A stretch of DNA of 64,000 nt from Streptomyces sp. NRRL F-5122 (GCF_001507435.1 NZ_LMWH01000194.1:48968-112967), one strand, 5' to 3'. Shown: positions 16,993 to 27,200, counted from the first letter of the stretch. Translations and numbers: made by a program. Notes: generated by a model not told the origin, from the letters alone.

Positions 16993-17564
16993 ATGCATTG
17001 AGGCGGGACCCCACGTCAAGCCCGGTCCGGCGACGGGCGGCGGGGCGCGTTCAACAACGGGGCCCGGAGGCAGGGAGGCGGCGAGGCCCATACACGGGCA
17101 GCCGTACGCACAACAGCGCCCCGCCCGCCGGACGGGGCGCCTGCGCGACGCGAGTCGACACACCGCGCGAGCCACTCGTCGGTACGGGCGGCGCTGATCC
17201 ATCAGCACCTGCGAATGGCCACGATCGCCGAATGGCCGACACGACACGGCGTGACGCGACGGGAGATCGACCCACCAAGCGGCTTCGGAGGGCCCGGAGA
17301 CGGCCTCAAGGCCCCGGCTTCGGGCCGTGGACCTACCCTCCGAAGCCGTCCCGGACGATGCGGCGGGCCACCGTGACACGGGCCCCGGCGAGTTCAGCGG
17401 CGATCACAGCTGTGCCCTCCCCCATGCCCGCGACCCCTCCCCAGAAGCCCGTCCATGACACACGGAGTCGATCATCGGGGGTCGCATGCGTAAAGGCCCT
17501 TCCGGGCAGTGCGGCCCGTCTGTGATTCAAACGAAACCCTCAGGCTCAAGGCGCGGCCCGAGGA
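16993..17564. other. Gene-poor stretch at the left edge of the selenocysteine block
   Basis: No frame here has convincing codon use plus a ribosome-binding site. One hairpin with 8-bp arms GCGCCCCG/CGGGGCGC (17116-17140) may terminate transcription. A minus-strand frame ending near 17333 could encode a ~30-residue tail, but nothing recognisable. I treat the stretch as non-coding, possibly a junction of an inserted block. Confidence 0.5.
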
Positions 17565-18608
17565 TCACCCCTGTCCGCCGACGACCAGCCGGTGCGGTCC
17601 TGCCGGTACGAGTTCGCCGATCACCGGGGCGCCCGGCACCTCACCGGCGACCAGAAGACCGCCGGAGGTCTGGGCGTCGGCGAGCAGGAGCCGGGTCAGT
17701 TCGTCGGTGCGGCCGAAGTCCGTGTGCGGGGCGACCCATTCGAGGTTGCGGCGGGTGCCGCCGCTGATGTGCCCGGCCCGGGCGGCGTCCCACGCGCCGT
17801 CGAGGAAGGGGACCGCGACGGGGTCGACGACTGCGGTCACCCCCGAGGCGCGCGCCAGTTTGTACAGATGTCCCAGCAGGCCGAATCCGGTGACGTCGGT
17901 GGCGCAGACCGCGCCCGCCGCGAGCGCGGCCCGCGACGCGTCGCGGTTGAGCGCCGCCATCGTCTCGACCGCCTGCGGGAAGACCTCGCCGGTCGTCTTG
18001 TGCCGGTTGTTGAGCACCCCCAGTCCCAGCGGCTTGGTCAGCGACAACGGCGTTCCCGGCCGCCCGGCGTCGTTGCGCAGCAGTCGCGAAGGGTCGGCGG
18101 TGCCGGTCACGGCCATGCCGTACTTGGGTTCCGGGTCGTCGACGCTGTGACCGCCCGCCACCGCGCACCCGGCCGCCGTGGCGACATCCAGCCCGCCCCG
18201 CAGCACCTCGCGCGCCAGATCGAACGGCAGCAGGTCGCGCGGCCAGCACAGCAGGTTGACCGCCACGAGCGGTGTGCCGCCCATCGCGTAGACGTCCGAG
18301 AGCGCGTTGGCGGCGGCGATACGGCCCCAGTCGTACGGATCGTCCACCACCGGGGTGAAGAAGTCCGCGGTGGTGACGACGGCGGGCGCACCCGGGCCGC
18401 CCGGCATCCGGACGACGGCCGCGTCGTCGCCGGTGTCGATGCCCACGAGCAGATCGCCCGCCCCGTCGCCGCCCCCTCCGGCGGGCATCAGTCCGGCCAC
18501 GATCTCCTCCAGCTCACCCGGAGGGATCTTGCAGGCGCAGCCGCCGCCGTGCGCGTACTGCGTGAGGCGCACGGTCTCCTGCCGGACGCCGGTCTCCATA
18601 CCCGTCAT
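17565..18608 (-). CDS. selD: Selenide, water dikinase (selenophosphate synthetase)
   Basis: This 347-residue enzyme makes selenophosphate from selenide and ATP, the selenium donor for selenocysteine-tRNA. The N-terminal catalytic loop reads RLTQYAHGGGCACKIPPGEL, with the catalytic residue as cysteine rather than selenocysteine. The lysine follows immediately. DTGDDAAVV, the DVYAMGGTPLVAVNLLCWPR block and the C-terminal LLLADAQTSGGLLVAG motif are characteristic. ATG 18608 has an AAAGGA site upstream. It lies next to the tRNA-Sec gene, divergently oriented, and to selB and selA, so all four specific components of the bacterial Sec pathway are here. Confidence 0.95.
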   Translation of the reverse strand: MTGMETGVRQETVRLTQYAHGGGCACKIPPGELEEIVAGLMPAGGGGDGAGDLLVGIDTGDDAAVVRMPGGPGAPAVVTTADFFTPVVDDPYDWGRIAAANALSDVYAMGGTPLVAVNLLCWPRDLLPFDLAREVLRGGLDVATAAGCAVAGGHSVDDPEPKYGMAVTGTADPSRLLRNDAGRPGTPLSLTKPLGLGVLNNRHKTTGEVFPQAVETMAALNRDASRAALAAGAVCATDVTGFGLLGHLYKLARASGVTAVVDPVAVPFLDGAWDAARAGHISGGTRRNLEWVAPHTDFGRTDELTRLLLADAQTSGGLLVAGEVPGAPVIGELVPAGPHRLVVGGQG

Positions 18609-18720
18609 GGCCGTCCTGGTCCTTTCACCTCGGGGGTCGCGCCGTGTGGCGCGTTGACACGTCCCGGGGGCGCGGGTTCGATGGGCGTGGCCGGGGCGAG
18701 CCCGCGACGACGGCCTGCGG

Positions 18721-18813
18721 GGAGACGTAAAGGCGCCTGGTGGCCCTCCCGGTCTTCAAAACCGAGGTGTCCGAGCAACTCGGGCAGGCGGGTTCGATTC
18801 CCGTCCGTCTCCG
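18721..18813 (+). tRNA. selC: tRNA-Sec (UCA anticodon), decodes UGA
   Basis: The 93-base gene starts GGAGACG and ends CGTCTCC plus discriminator G, giving the acceptor stem. The anticodon loop is CTTCAAA with TCA at 18756-18758, the same loop as E. coli selC. The long variable arm has a CCGAG/CTCGG stem, and the T arm is GCGGG-TTCGATT-CCCGT. The D arm can form about six pairs with a bulged C, as expected for tRNA-Sec. The CCA end is not encoded. The anticodon stem appears to hold one C-A mismatch and the eighth acceptor pair is U-C. It lies on the opposite strand to selB and selD, 15 bases past the selB 3' end. Confidence 0.92.
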
Positions 18814-18827
18814 CCGTCCCGTCCGCG

Positions 18828-20609
18828 TCAGCCATCGCCCGGGCCCACCGCGCGGCAGCGGCGCAGGGTGCCGTCCACACGGACGGTGCGACCGCGCTCG
18901 TCCAGGTACTCCAGCAGCGGGATCACGACCCGGCGCGTGGTGTCCAGCGCCCGGCGCGCCTGACTCGCGGTGAACGGCTGGGCCAGCCGCGCCAGCACGG
19001 CTGCGGCCCGTGTGTCCGCCCCCGGCAGCAGCACGATGCCCTCGCCGATCCGCAGCAGTTCGCCCGCCGCCTCGGCGGCCGCCAGCAGCTTGGGCGTCAG
19101 TCCCAGTTCCCGCAGCCGTTCGGCCTCCGGTGCGCGGAACGGCGCACGGGCGAGATCGGCGCGTACCGCCTCGACGGCGGCCTCGGCCCGGGCAGGCAGC
19201 GCGGGACGCGCACGGCTGCCGTAGAGGCGGCCGTCGCTGTGGCCCAACCCGGGCAACCGCTCCAGCAGTGCCTCGACGAGCACGCGTTCCGGCAGGCCGA
19301 GCGCCTGCCGTGCCGCCTCCAGGGGCATGCCGGGCTCGAGCGGGTTGCGGGCGGCGTGGTCCTCGACGACGCGGCCGAGCCGCTCGCGCAGTTCCTCCCA
19401 GTACGCGGGGTCCGCGAGCCATTCCCCGGCGACGGGATCGGTGGTCGGCGGCACCCCCATGGCGAGGAGCTCGGAGCGGCGGACCAGACCGCGGCGGCGA
19501 AGCTCCCCCGCCTCGTCGGCGGCACCCCGCGCGGCCCGCAGCTCCCGGTCACGCGCGGCCGCCGCGCCCCGCCTGGTCAGGCGCGGTGGACGAACGTCGA
19601 GCACGGTGATCCCCGCCGCAACGCGATGCCGTCCGGGGTCGCGCAGCAGCGCGGCGTCGCCGACCCGCAGCGGCAGCGGTACGGCCGTCCGCAGCCGCGC
19701 GGTGTCCTTCCCGAGCGGACGGACCGTCACCGGCACCGCGGCCGTGCCCACGTGCAGCGTCAGTTCACGCGGCAGCTCGCGGGCCGGGTCGCCGCGCAGC
19801 CGTACGTCGACGGTGTCGGTCGTCAGCCAGCGGTCCGAAGTGAGCAGTGCGTCCCCGCGGCGCAGACCACCGGCGCCGGGTCCGGTCACATTGACCGCCA
19901 CCCGGGCGACCGCGCCGGCCTCCTCCCGCGGCTCCTTCAGGGACTCCAGGCCGCGCACCCGCAACACCGCGCCGTCGCGGGCGAGCCGGAGCCGGTCGCC
20001 GACGCGCACGGTGCCCGCGCCGAGGGTGCCGGTGACGACGGTGCCACGGCCCCGCACCGTGAACGCGCGGTCCACCCAGAGGCGGACGTCCGCGTCGCGG
20101 TCGGGCTCGGGCAGCTCGCCGGCCAGCCGGCCCAGGGCCGTACGGAGTGCGTCCAGGCCCGCGCCGGTCACCGCGCTGACGGCCACGGCGGGCACCTTGC
20201 CGAGAGAGGACTCGGCGATCCGGGCCAGTGCCTGGTCGCGGGCGGCGCCCGGATCGGCGAGGTCGCTGCGGGACACGACGAGCACACCGTGCCGCACCCC
20301 GAGGGCGTCCAGGACGGCCAGGTGCTCCTCGGACTGCGGCTGCCAGCCCTGGTCGGCGGCGACGACGAAGAGGACGGCGGGGACCGGGCCCACACCCGCC
20401 AGCATGTTGCCCACCAGGCGCTCGTGCCCCGGTACGTCCACGAAGGCGAGGTCGCCCGCGCCGGGCAGCCGCGTCCACACGAAGCCGAGGTCGAGCGTCA
20501 TGCCCCGGCGCCGCTCCTCCTCCCAGCGGTCGGGTTCCATGCCGGTCAGTGCGCGCAGCAGCGCCGACTTGCCGTGATCGACGTGGCCGGCGGTGGCGAG
20601 GACATGCAC
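18828..20609 (-). CDS. selB: Selenocysteine-specific elongation factor SelB
   Basis: This 593-residue GTPase delivers Sec-tRNA-Sec to ribosomes paused at UGA next to a SECIS hairpin. The G domain has ATAGHVDHGKSALLRALTG (P-loop), a switch region with RRRGMTLDLGF, VDVPGHERLVGNML and SRSDLAD. Two beta-barrel domains follow (VRGRGTVVTGTLGAGTVRVG), and the C-terminal third is made of winged-helix repeats that bind the SECIS RNA (for example TASQARRALDTTRRVVIPLL). The GTG start at 20609 lies two bases after the selA stop, so selA and selB are translationally coupled. Length is close to E. coli SelB. Confidence 0.95.
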   Translation of the reverse strand: MHVLATAGHVDHGKSALLRALTGMEPDRWEEERRRGMTLDLGFVWTRLPGAGDLAFVDVPGHERLVGNMLAGVGPVPAVLFVVAADQGWQPQSEEHLAVLDALGVRHGVLVVSRSDLADPGAARDQALARIAESSLGKVPAVAVSAVTGAGLDALRTALGRLAGELPEPDRDADVRLWVDRAFTVRGRGTVVTGTLGAGTVRVGDRLRLARDGAVLRVRGLESLKEPREEAGAVARVAVNVTGPGAGGLRRGDALLTSDRWLTTDTVDVRLRGDPARELPRELTLHVGTAAVPVTVRPLGKDTARLRTAVPLPLRVGDAALLRDPGRHRVAAGITVLDVRPPRLTRRGAAAARDRELRAARGAADEAGELRRRGLVRRSELLAMGVPPTTDPVAGEWLADPAYWEELRERLGRVVEDHAARNPLEPGMPLEAARQALGLPERVLVEALLERLPGLGHSDGRLYGSRARPALPARAEAAVEAVRADLARAPFRAPEAERLRELGLTPKLLAAAEAAGELLRIGEGIVLLPGADTRAAAVLARLAQPFTASQARRALDTTRRVVIPLLEYLDERGRTVRVDGTLRRCRAVGPGDG

Positions 20610-20611
20610 GG

Positions 20612-21994
20612 TCAGGCCCCCCTTCCCGGAACATCCGGCGCCTGCCGCGCGACCGCCGCCCGGCGCACCGCCACGGCGAGGGCCGCGTCGGCATCCTCCG
20701 GCACCGCTCGCAGGTCCAGCAGGCAGCGGCCCTCCTCGACGCGGGCCAGTACGGCGGGGTCCGCGCCCCGCAGCGGGGCCGCGTACCGGGCGGGCAGCGA
20801 GACGGCCGCGCTCGGCAGCGTCACCCCGGGTGCGCCGCCCCCGCCGACCACCGCGTCGGTGCCGACGGCGCGGCCGTCGATCCCGTCCTCGCGCAACTCG
20901 GCCGCGAGGCGTTCGGCGCGCTGCCGCAGCCGGGCGGGATCGGCGTGCAGGGCGGTCCGGGTCGGAGTGTCGGGGCCGCGTACGCTCGCCTCCAGTGCCG
21001 CGAGCGTCAGCTTGTCCACGCGCAGCGCGCGGGCCAGCGGGTGCCGGGCCAGCCTGCGTACCAACTCGGTGTCGCCCAGCACGAGTCCGCACTGCGGTCC
21101 GCCGAGGAGCTTGTCGCCGCTGGCGGTGACCAGGGACGCCCCGGCGCGCAGCCGGCTCGCCGCGTCGGGCTCCCCGGGCAGTACCGGATCCGGGGCGAGC
21201 AGTCCCGAGCCGATGTCCACCACCACGGGCACACCGAGTGCAGCCAGTTCGGCCACCGACGCCTCCCGGGTGAAGCCGGTGACACGGAAGTTGGAGGGGT
21301 GCACCTTCAGGACGAAGCCGGTGTATGGGCCGACGGCCGCGGCGTAGTCGGCCGGCGTGGTGCGGTTGGTCGTGCCGACCTCCCGCAGCCGGGCGCCGGT
21401 GGAGACCAGCAGATCGGGCAGGCGGAAGCCGTCGCCGATCTCCACCATCTCGCCCCGGCTGACGATGATCTCGCGCCCTTGGGCGAGGGCGGTGGCGGCC
21501 AGTACCAGGGCGGCCGCGCCGTTGTTGACCATGTGGGCGGCCCCGGCGGCCGGCACGGCGCGCAGCAGTGCGTCCAGAGCGGACCGGCCCCGTCGGGAAC
21601 GGGCTCCGGTGGCGAGATCGAGTTCCACGTCGGTGGTCCCCGAGGCGGCCAGCACCGCCTCCCTGGCCGCGGCGGAGAGGGCGGCCCGGCCCAGATTGGT
21701 GTGCAGCAGGACCCCGGTGGCGTTGATCACCGGACGCAACGCGCACGCGGTGGCGGGCAGGGCGGCGACCGCGTGGTCGGCGACCTCACCGACGGGCACT
21801 TCACCCGCCCTCGCCCGCGCCTGCACCCCTGTGACCACGTCCTTGACCAGCCCTCTCCCCAGTCGCTCCGCCGCCGCGACGAGCCGGGGATCGGCCAGCA
21901 GCACATCGGTGCGCGGCAGCCGCCGCCGTTCGTCCACGTCCGGGACCGTGTGCGCGGCGGGGGCCCGTCCGGCGGAGGCGTGGTCGCGGTCCAT
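20612..21994 (-). CDS. selA: L-seryl-tRNA(Sec) selenium transferase SelA
   Basis: This ~460-residue PLP enzyme converts Ser-tRNA-Sec to Sec-tRNA-Sec using selenophosphate. Family blocks include RPVINATGVLLHTNLGRAAL, AHMVNNGAAALVLAATALAQ, VSRGEMVEIGDGFRLPDLL and VGTTNRTTPADY. The cofactor lysine is in SGDKLLGGPQCGLVLG. I prefer ATG 21994 because GAGGG lies eight bases upstream; GTG 22003 is in frame just before it. The gene follows the formate dehydrogenase operon after ~220 bases and is coupled to selB, so one long transcript could make both the selenoprotein and its insertion machinery. Confidence 0.95.
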   Translation of the reverse strand: MDRDHASAGRAPAAHTVPDVDERRRLPRTDVLLADPRLVAAAERLGRGLVKDVVTGVQARARAGEVPVGEVADHAVAALPATACALRPVINATGVLLHTNLGRAALSAAAREAVLAASGTTDVELDLATGARSRRGRSALDALLRAVPAAGAAHMVNNGAAALVLAATALAQGREIIVSRGEMVEIGDGFRLPDLLVSTGARLREVGTTNRTTPADYAAAVGPYTGFVLKVHPSNFRVTGFTREASVAELAALGVPVVVDIGSGLLAPDPVLPGEPDAASRLRAGASLVTASGDKLLGGPQCGLVLGDTELVRRLARHPLARALRVDKLTLAALEASVRGPDTPTRTALHADPARLRQRAERLAAELREDGIDGRAVGTDAVVGGGGAPGVTLPSAAVSLPARYAAPLRGADPAVLARVEEGRCLLDLRAVPEDADAALAVAVRRAAVARQAPDVPGRGA

Positions 21995-22214
21995 CTCGTG
22001 CACCCTCGCTCTGGCCCTGCTGAAACCCCGTCAGGTTACGGCCGAGGCGACCGACGGGGCGTGCGCCACACCGGAGTGACGGCCGTCCGGCGCGGGGGCG
22101 CCGACGCGCGGTCCGTCCGGGACGCGGCGGGCGACGGTCCGCACCTGTGTCGGCAGGGCGGCCGGTCGAGCGCGCGGCGCGTGGGCACCCGCACCGGCGC
22201 GCCCCCCACCCGTG

Positions 22215-23225
22215 TCACTCTTCGTCCCGGCCCTCCCCGCGGGCCTGGAGGCGACGGCGTTGCGGTTCCACCACGTACGACGGGTCCTTCGTGGAGGTCA
22301 CGCCCGCCTCGAAGGTGCCGAAGCGCTGCAGGACGCTGCCCGCCATCAGGGCCAGTCCGCCCAGCGCGGCGGCGACGCGGCTTCGGCGGGCGAGGGTCAG
22401 CGCGGTGACCGCGCCGCCCAGGGTGAGGTATTCGGAGGCCTTGCGCAGTCGGTGCGGGTGGCCGGTGGTGTACGCCTGCGTCACCAGGCCCGGCCGCCGG
22501 TCGATGAGCCGCGACGCGACGATCTCGGCCGCCGCGCCGACCGCACCGAGCCGTCGTGCCGGGCCGGCCTCGGCCACCGGTGCCGTCAGCATGCCGAGAC
22601 CGGCCGCACTGGCGGCGGCGGAGCCGGTGAAGACGAACGGCAGCTCGCGACGGGCGTCGTGCCACGCGGGCACCGCCGTCTGCGACAGCAGGACCGCCGT
22701 GTACGAGGCGACCCCGGGGGCGAAGACGGCCGCGGACAGGCCCGCGGGGCGCGCGGCCAGCCGCAGCAGCCGCCCGGGCAGCGTGCCGCGCACGGCGGCG
22801 GGCAGCACCTCGGCGGTGGCCGCCAATGCGCTGCCGGGCCCGTAGGCCACGAGGATCCACGTGCCGACGGACATCGGCGAACTCGGCTTGGCGACCCGCA
22901 GCATGTGGTGGAAGCGCTCGGGCCGGCCGAGGTCCGCGACCAGCAGGTACATGCTCGCGAGCAGGGCGGCGAACCCGCCGACCCGTGCGGTCCTGCGCAG
23001 TTCGGGACGATCCGTCAGGTCCGCCCCGGCCGCGAGCAGCGCGGCCCCGGCCGACAGCCCGCCGGTGAAGAGGTACGCGGGGATCTTCCACTCCCACACC
23101 GGAGGTTTGAGGACCGGACGCCCGTAGTAGGAGCGGAACGTCGCCCTCGGCACCATGGACCGCTCACGGCTGCCGTCGTCGTCCCGGCCGTCGCGGCCCT
23201 GCCGTACGGCCCCGTCGCGGCTCAC
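22215..23225 (-). CDS. NrfD/PsrC-like membrane subunit of formate dehydrogenase
   Basis: This ~336-residue polytopic membrane protein of the NrfD/PsrC type probably passes electrons from the iron-sulphur subunit to menaquinone. The hallmark start of the hydrophobic part, SYYGRPVLKPPVWEWKIPAY, is followed by LFTGGLSAGAALLAAGADL, family-typical features. About eight hydrophobic helices follow (for example VGGFAALLASMYLLVADLG and SVGTWILVAYGPGSALAATA), with charged ends. GTG 23225 overlaps the stop of the beta subunit (GTGA), which shows coupling. It replaces the b-type cytochrome gamma subunit found in E. coli FdnGHI, so this complex uses a haem-free quinone module. Confidence 0.85.
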   Translation of the reverse strand: MSRDGAVRQGRDGRDDDGSRERSMVPRATFRSYYGRPVLKPPVWEWKIPAYLFTGGLSAGAALLAAGADLTDRPELRRTARVGGFAALLASMYLLVADLGRPERFHHMLRVAKPSSPMSVGTWILVAYGPGSALAATAEVLPAAVRGTLPGRLLRLAARPAGLSAAVFAPGVASYTAVLLSQTAVPAWHDARRELPFVFTGSAAASAAGLGMLTAPVAEAGPARRLGAVGAAAEIVASRLIDRRPGLVTQAYTTGHPHRLRKASEYLTLGGAVTALTLARRSRVAAALGGLALMAGSVLQRFGTFEAGVTSTKDPSYVVEPQRRRLQARGEGRDEE

Positions 23226-24241
23226 CGTCGTCCCCCGCGCACGAAGACCGCCGCCGAGACGGCCAGCAGCGCCGACGCCGCCACACCCGCGTGCTTCCAC
23301 ATCGACATCAGGTCGCGGGTCGGCACGACGGGGTCCGGCGGGAGCCCGTACACCTCCGGGTCGTCGAGCAGCAGGAAGAACGCGCCATCGCCGCCCACGC
23401 CGTCCTCGGGGTCACGGCCGTAGAGCTGGGCCTCGGTCACCCCGGCCTCGTGCAGGGCCGCCAGGCGCCGGTCCGCATTCCGGCGCAGCTCGTCCAGCGG
23501 GCCGAACTGGATGGAGTCGGTCGGGCAGGCCTTGGCGCAGGCCGGTTCCAGCCCGTCGCGCAGCCGGTCGTAGCACATGGTGCACTTCCAGGCGCGGCCG
23601 TCGTCGGGGCGCCGGTCGATGACGCCGTACGGGCAGCCCGACACGCAGTAGCCGCAGCCGTTGCAGATGTCGGGCTGCACCACGACCGTTCCGAACTCGG
23701 TGCGGAACAGGGCGCCGGTGGGACACACGTCCAGGCATCCGGCGTGCGTGCAGTGCTTGCACACGTCGGAGGACATCAGCCAGCGGAACTGGGTACGGGT
23801 CTCCGTGCCCGTGCCCGCACCGGGGAGATCGAAGGAGGGGAAGCCGAGGTCGACCGGGGCCGTGCCGAGGTCGCCGCCGCCTCGCCTGGCGACCTCCAGA
23901 GCGTCCGCCACCACCTCCTCGGCCTCCTCGGTGCTGGACGGCCCGACGGGCAGGCCGGCGAGGCCCGCGTCCTGCCGGCCGAGCGGCCGCTCCTGCTCGA
24001 TGAAGGCGACGTGCCGCCAGGAACTCGCGCCCAGCATGCCGGTGTTGTCGAAGGACATGCCCAGCAGGTCGATGCCGTCCTCGGGGATGCCGTTCCACTC
24101 CTTGCAGGCCACCTCGCACGCCTTGCAGCCGATGCACACGGAGGTGTCGGTGAAGAAGCCCATCCGGGGCGGATGCTCACGGTGGCCGGCATCGCCGGCG
24201 GGATCCGCGAGCGGCCCGTAGAAGCTGTTCTCGGCTGTCAT
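23222..24241 (-). CDS. Formate dehydrogenase beta subunit, four 4Fe-4S cluster ferredoxin type
   Basis: This 339-residue electron-transfer subunit starts with MGFFTDTSVCIGCKACEVAC at about residue 27, a 4Fe-4S motif. More cysteine sets follow: SDVCKHCTHAGCLDVCPTG, QPDICNGCGYCVSGCPYGVI and WKCTMCYDRLRDGLEPACAK with a final CPTDSI, giving four clusters as in FdnH/FdhB. A ~30-residue helix near the C-terminus (HAGVAASALLAVSAAVF, then RGGRR) anchors it to the membrane. ATG 24241 overlaps the alpha-subunit stop (ATGA), and its own stop overlaps the NrfD-like gene. It links the molybdenum/tungsten site to the membrane subunit. Confidence 0.93.
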   Translation of the reverse strand: MTAENSFYGPLADPAGDAGHREHPPRMGFFTDTSVCIGCKACEVACKEWNGIPEDGIDLLGMSFDNTGMLGASSWRHVAFIEQERPLGRQDAGLAGLPVGPSSTEEAEEVVADALEVARRGGGDLGTAPVDLGFPSFDLPGAGTGTETRTQFRWLMSSDVCKHCTHAGCLDVCPTGALFRTEFGTVVVQPDICNGCGYCVSGCPYGVIDRRPDDGRAWKCTMCYDRLRDGLEPACAKACPTDSIQFGPLDELRRNADRRLAALHEAGVTEAQLYGRDPEDGVGGDGAFFLLLDDPEVYGLPPDPVVPTRDLMSMWKHAGVAASALLAVSAAVFVRGGRR

Positions 24242-27200
24242 GACTGCTCCTCGGGCCGGTCCGATTCGATGTGCGCCCGCTCGACGTGGCCGCCGGCCGT
24301 CGCTATGCGGGTGCCGGTCTCGGTCGTGATGCCCGCCCGGCGGCGGTAGTCCGCGACGTACTCGAGCAGGGCCGGTCCCCTCGGGCGCCGCCCCGGACGC
24401 ACGTCGCAGGTCAGCACCTTGCTCTCCTGGATGAACACGTTCGGGTCGGCCACCACGCCGATCAGGTCGTTGACCACGTCGCCCTTGGTGAGCCCGGTCT
24501 GGCCCCAGTGGTAGGGCATCCACACCTGGTGCACCACCCGGCCGTCGACGCGCAGGGGCGCCATCCGGTCGGTCACCACGACGCGCGCGTCGACAGCGGT
24601 CCTGCTGGTGATCACATGGGCCCAGTCCAGATGGTGCAGCCCGCGCTCGACCGCCAGCTCGGGCGAGACCTCCACGAACAACTCCGGCTGGAGCTCGGCG
24701 AGGTAGGGCAGCTGCCGGCTCATCGCACCCGCCGTGTGGTGCTCGGTCAGCCGCGCCGCGGTGAACACGAACGGGAACACCTCGAAGTGCGCCTCGGGCG
24801 GGGCGGGGTTGGAGGGGTTGTCGGGGCGCCCGTAGACCTTGCGCACGGGGTTGCCCTGCTGTCCGTAGAGCAGGTTGCGCATCGGCGACTCGTGCGGCTC
24901 GTAGTGCGTGGGCATCGGGCCGTCGGCGAGTCCGGCCGGGGCGAACAGCCAGCCCTTCCCGTCGCGCATCATGATGAACGCGTCGTCCCCGTCCAGCGCC
25001 TGAATGCCCGACGCCCCCTCCGGGGCCTTGTAGTCCGGCGGCTTGTTCTTCTCGAAGTCGGGAGTGTCGTGGCCGGTCCACTCACCGGCCTCCGCGTCCC
25101 ACCAGACCAGCTTCTTCCGCGCGCTCCAGGGCCGCCCCTGCGGGTCGGCGGAGGCGCGGTTGTACAGCACCCGCCGGTTGAGGGGCCATGTCCAGCCCCA
25201 CTCCGCGTCGTACGGGCCCGTCTCGAAACGGGAGGTGCGCCGGCGGGACTGGTTGGTCTCCCCCGCGTACACGCCGCTGTAGATCCAGCAGCCGCAGGCG
25301 GTGGTGCCGTCGGCCTTGAGGTCGAGATAACCGTCGACCGTCCGGCCGGTGTTCAGGTCGATGCCGTTGATGTGGCGCAGCACGTCCGACGGGGACGGCT
25401 CTTCGCCCTCCGTCTCGTAGTCCCAGGCCAGGTCCAGCACGGGGCGGTCGCGCTCGTCGGTCGAGCCGGCCAGCTTCTCCTTCAGCCGCACCCCGAGCTG
25501 GTGAAAGAACCACAGCTCCGACCGCTGGTCACCGGACGGTTCGACTGCCTGGTCGCGCCATTGGAGCATGCGTTGCGTCTGTGTGAAGGTGCCGGCCTTC
25601 TCCACGTGCGAGGCCGCGGGGAAGAAGAAGACCTCGGTACGGCACTTCTCGGTGACGATCTCCCCGGTCTCGATCTCCGGTGCGTCCTTCCAGAACGTGG
25701 CGCTCTCGATCATGGCGAGGTCGCGCACGACCAGCCAGTCGAGGTTCGCCATGCCCAGGCGTTGCAGCCGGCCGTGCGCCGAGCCGACCGCGGGATTCTG
25801 TCCCAGGAGGAAGTAGCCGAAGACCTTTCCGCCGTCGACCATGTCCATCACGGTGCGGTAGGTGCCGTGGTCGCCGTTGATCCGGGGCAGGTAGTCGAAG
25901 CAGTAGTCGTTCTCGGCCGTCGCGGCGTCGCCCCAGTACTCCTTGAGCAGCGAGACCATATAGGCGTCGGCGGCGCCCCAGAACCCCTTCTGGCCCCGGC
26001 CGCGGACCCCGTCCAGATAGGTGGACAGGTCCTCGTGGGTGGTGTCCGGCATCGGCAGGTAACCCGGCAGCAGATTGAACAGCGTGGGCACGTCCGTGGA
26101 GCCCTGGATGCTGGCGTGGCCGCGCAGCGCGAAGATCCCGCCGCCCGGGCGCCCGATGTTGCCCAGCAGCAGCTGGACGATCGATCCGGCCCGGATGAAC
26201 TGGGCGCCCACCGAGTGCTGGGTCCAGCCCACGCTGTACACCAGCGCGGTGGTGCGCTCCCTGCCGGAGTTCTCCGTCCAGGCCCGGCACACATCGAGGA
26301 ACAGCTCCTGCGGCACACCGCAGATCCGCTCCACCATCTCGGGGGTGTAGCGGGAGAAGTGCCGCTTGAGCACCTGGAACACACAGCGCGGGTGCTCCAG
26401 CGCGGGGTCGGACTCGATGCCGCCCGCGGCCCCCTCTATGAACGGGCCGCCCGCGCCGTGCTGGTAGGGGGCGGACACCTCCTTGAGGTGGTGGCCCGGC
26501 TGCTCCTCCATGGGGGTGCTCGCATAGGACCAGCTCGACGCGTCGTAGGACGCGGTCTGCGGGTCGTAGCCGCTGAACAGCCCGTCCAGGTCCTCGGTGT
26601 CCTGGTACCGCTCGCTCAGCAGGAAGGGCGCGTTCGTGTACGCCCGCACGTACTCCCGGAAGTCCAGGTCGTGCGTGAGGATGTAATTGATCACGCCGCC
26701 GAGGAAGGCGATGTCGGTGCCCGCCCGCAGCGTGACGTGCTGGTCCGCGTGAGCGCTCGTCCGGGTGAACCGCGGGTCGATGTGGATGACCTTGGCGCCT
26801 CGCGCCTTGGCCTCGATGACCCACTGGAACCCGACGGGGTGGGCCTCCGCCATGTTGGAACCCATGATGATGATGCACTCGGAGTTGATCAGGTCCTGCT
26901 GGTAGTCGGTGGCACCACCACGTCCGAACGAGGCTCCCAGACCGGGAACCGTGGCGGAGTGTCAAATACGGGCCTGGTTCTCGATCTGCAGGGCGCCCAG
27001 GGCGGTGAACAACTTCTTGATGAGGTAGTTCTCCTCGTTGTCCAGCGTCGCCCCGCCGAGACTGGCCAGACCCATGGTGCGGCGCAGCGGCCTGCCGTCC
27101 GCGTCGGTGTCCTGCCAGCCCTTGCGCCGTGCGTCGAGCACCCGGTCGACCACCATGTCCATGGCCGTGTCCAGGTCCAGTTCCTGCCAGGCGGTGCCGT

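Noticed and set aside
17333..17530. A 65-codon minus-strand frame ending in a REGAVIAAEL-like tail (near 17333-17420)
   Set aside because: No family recognised, weak start context, and it lies in the gene-poor junction.
17592..21347. A 1251-codon open frame on the plus strand over selD, the tRNA and selB/selA
   Set aside because: Antisense shadow with no domain; the three minus-strand genes under it have complete family motifs.
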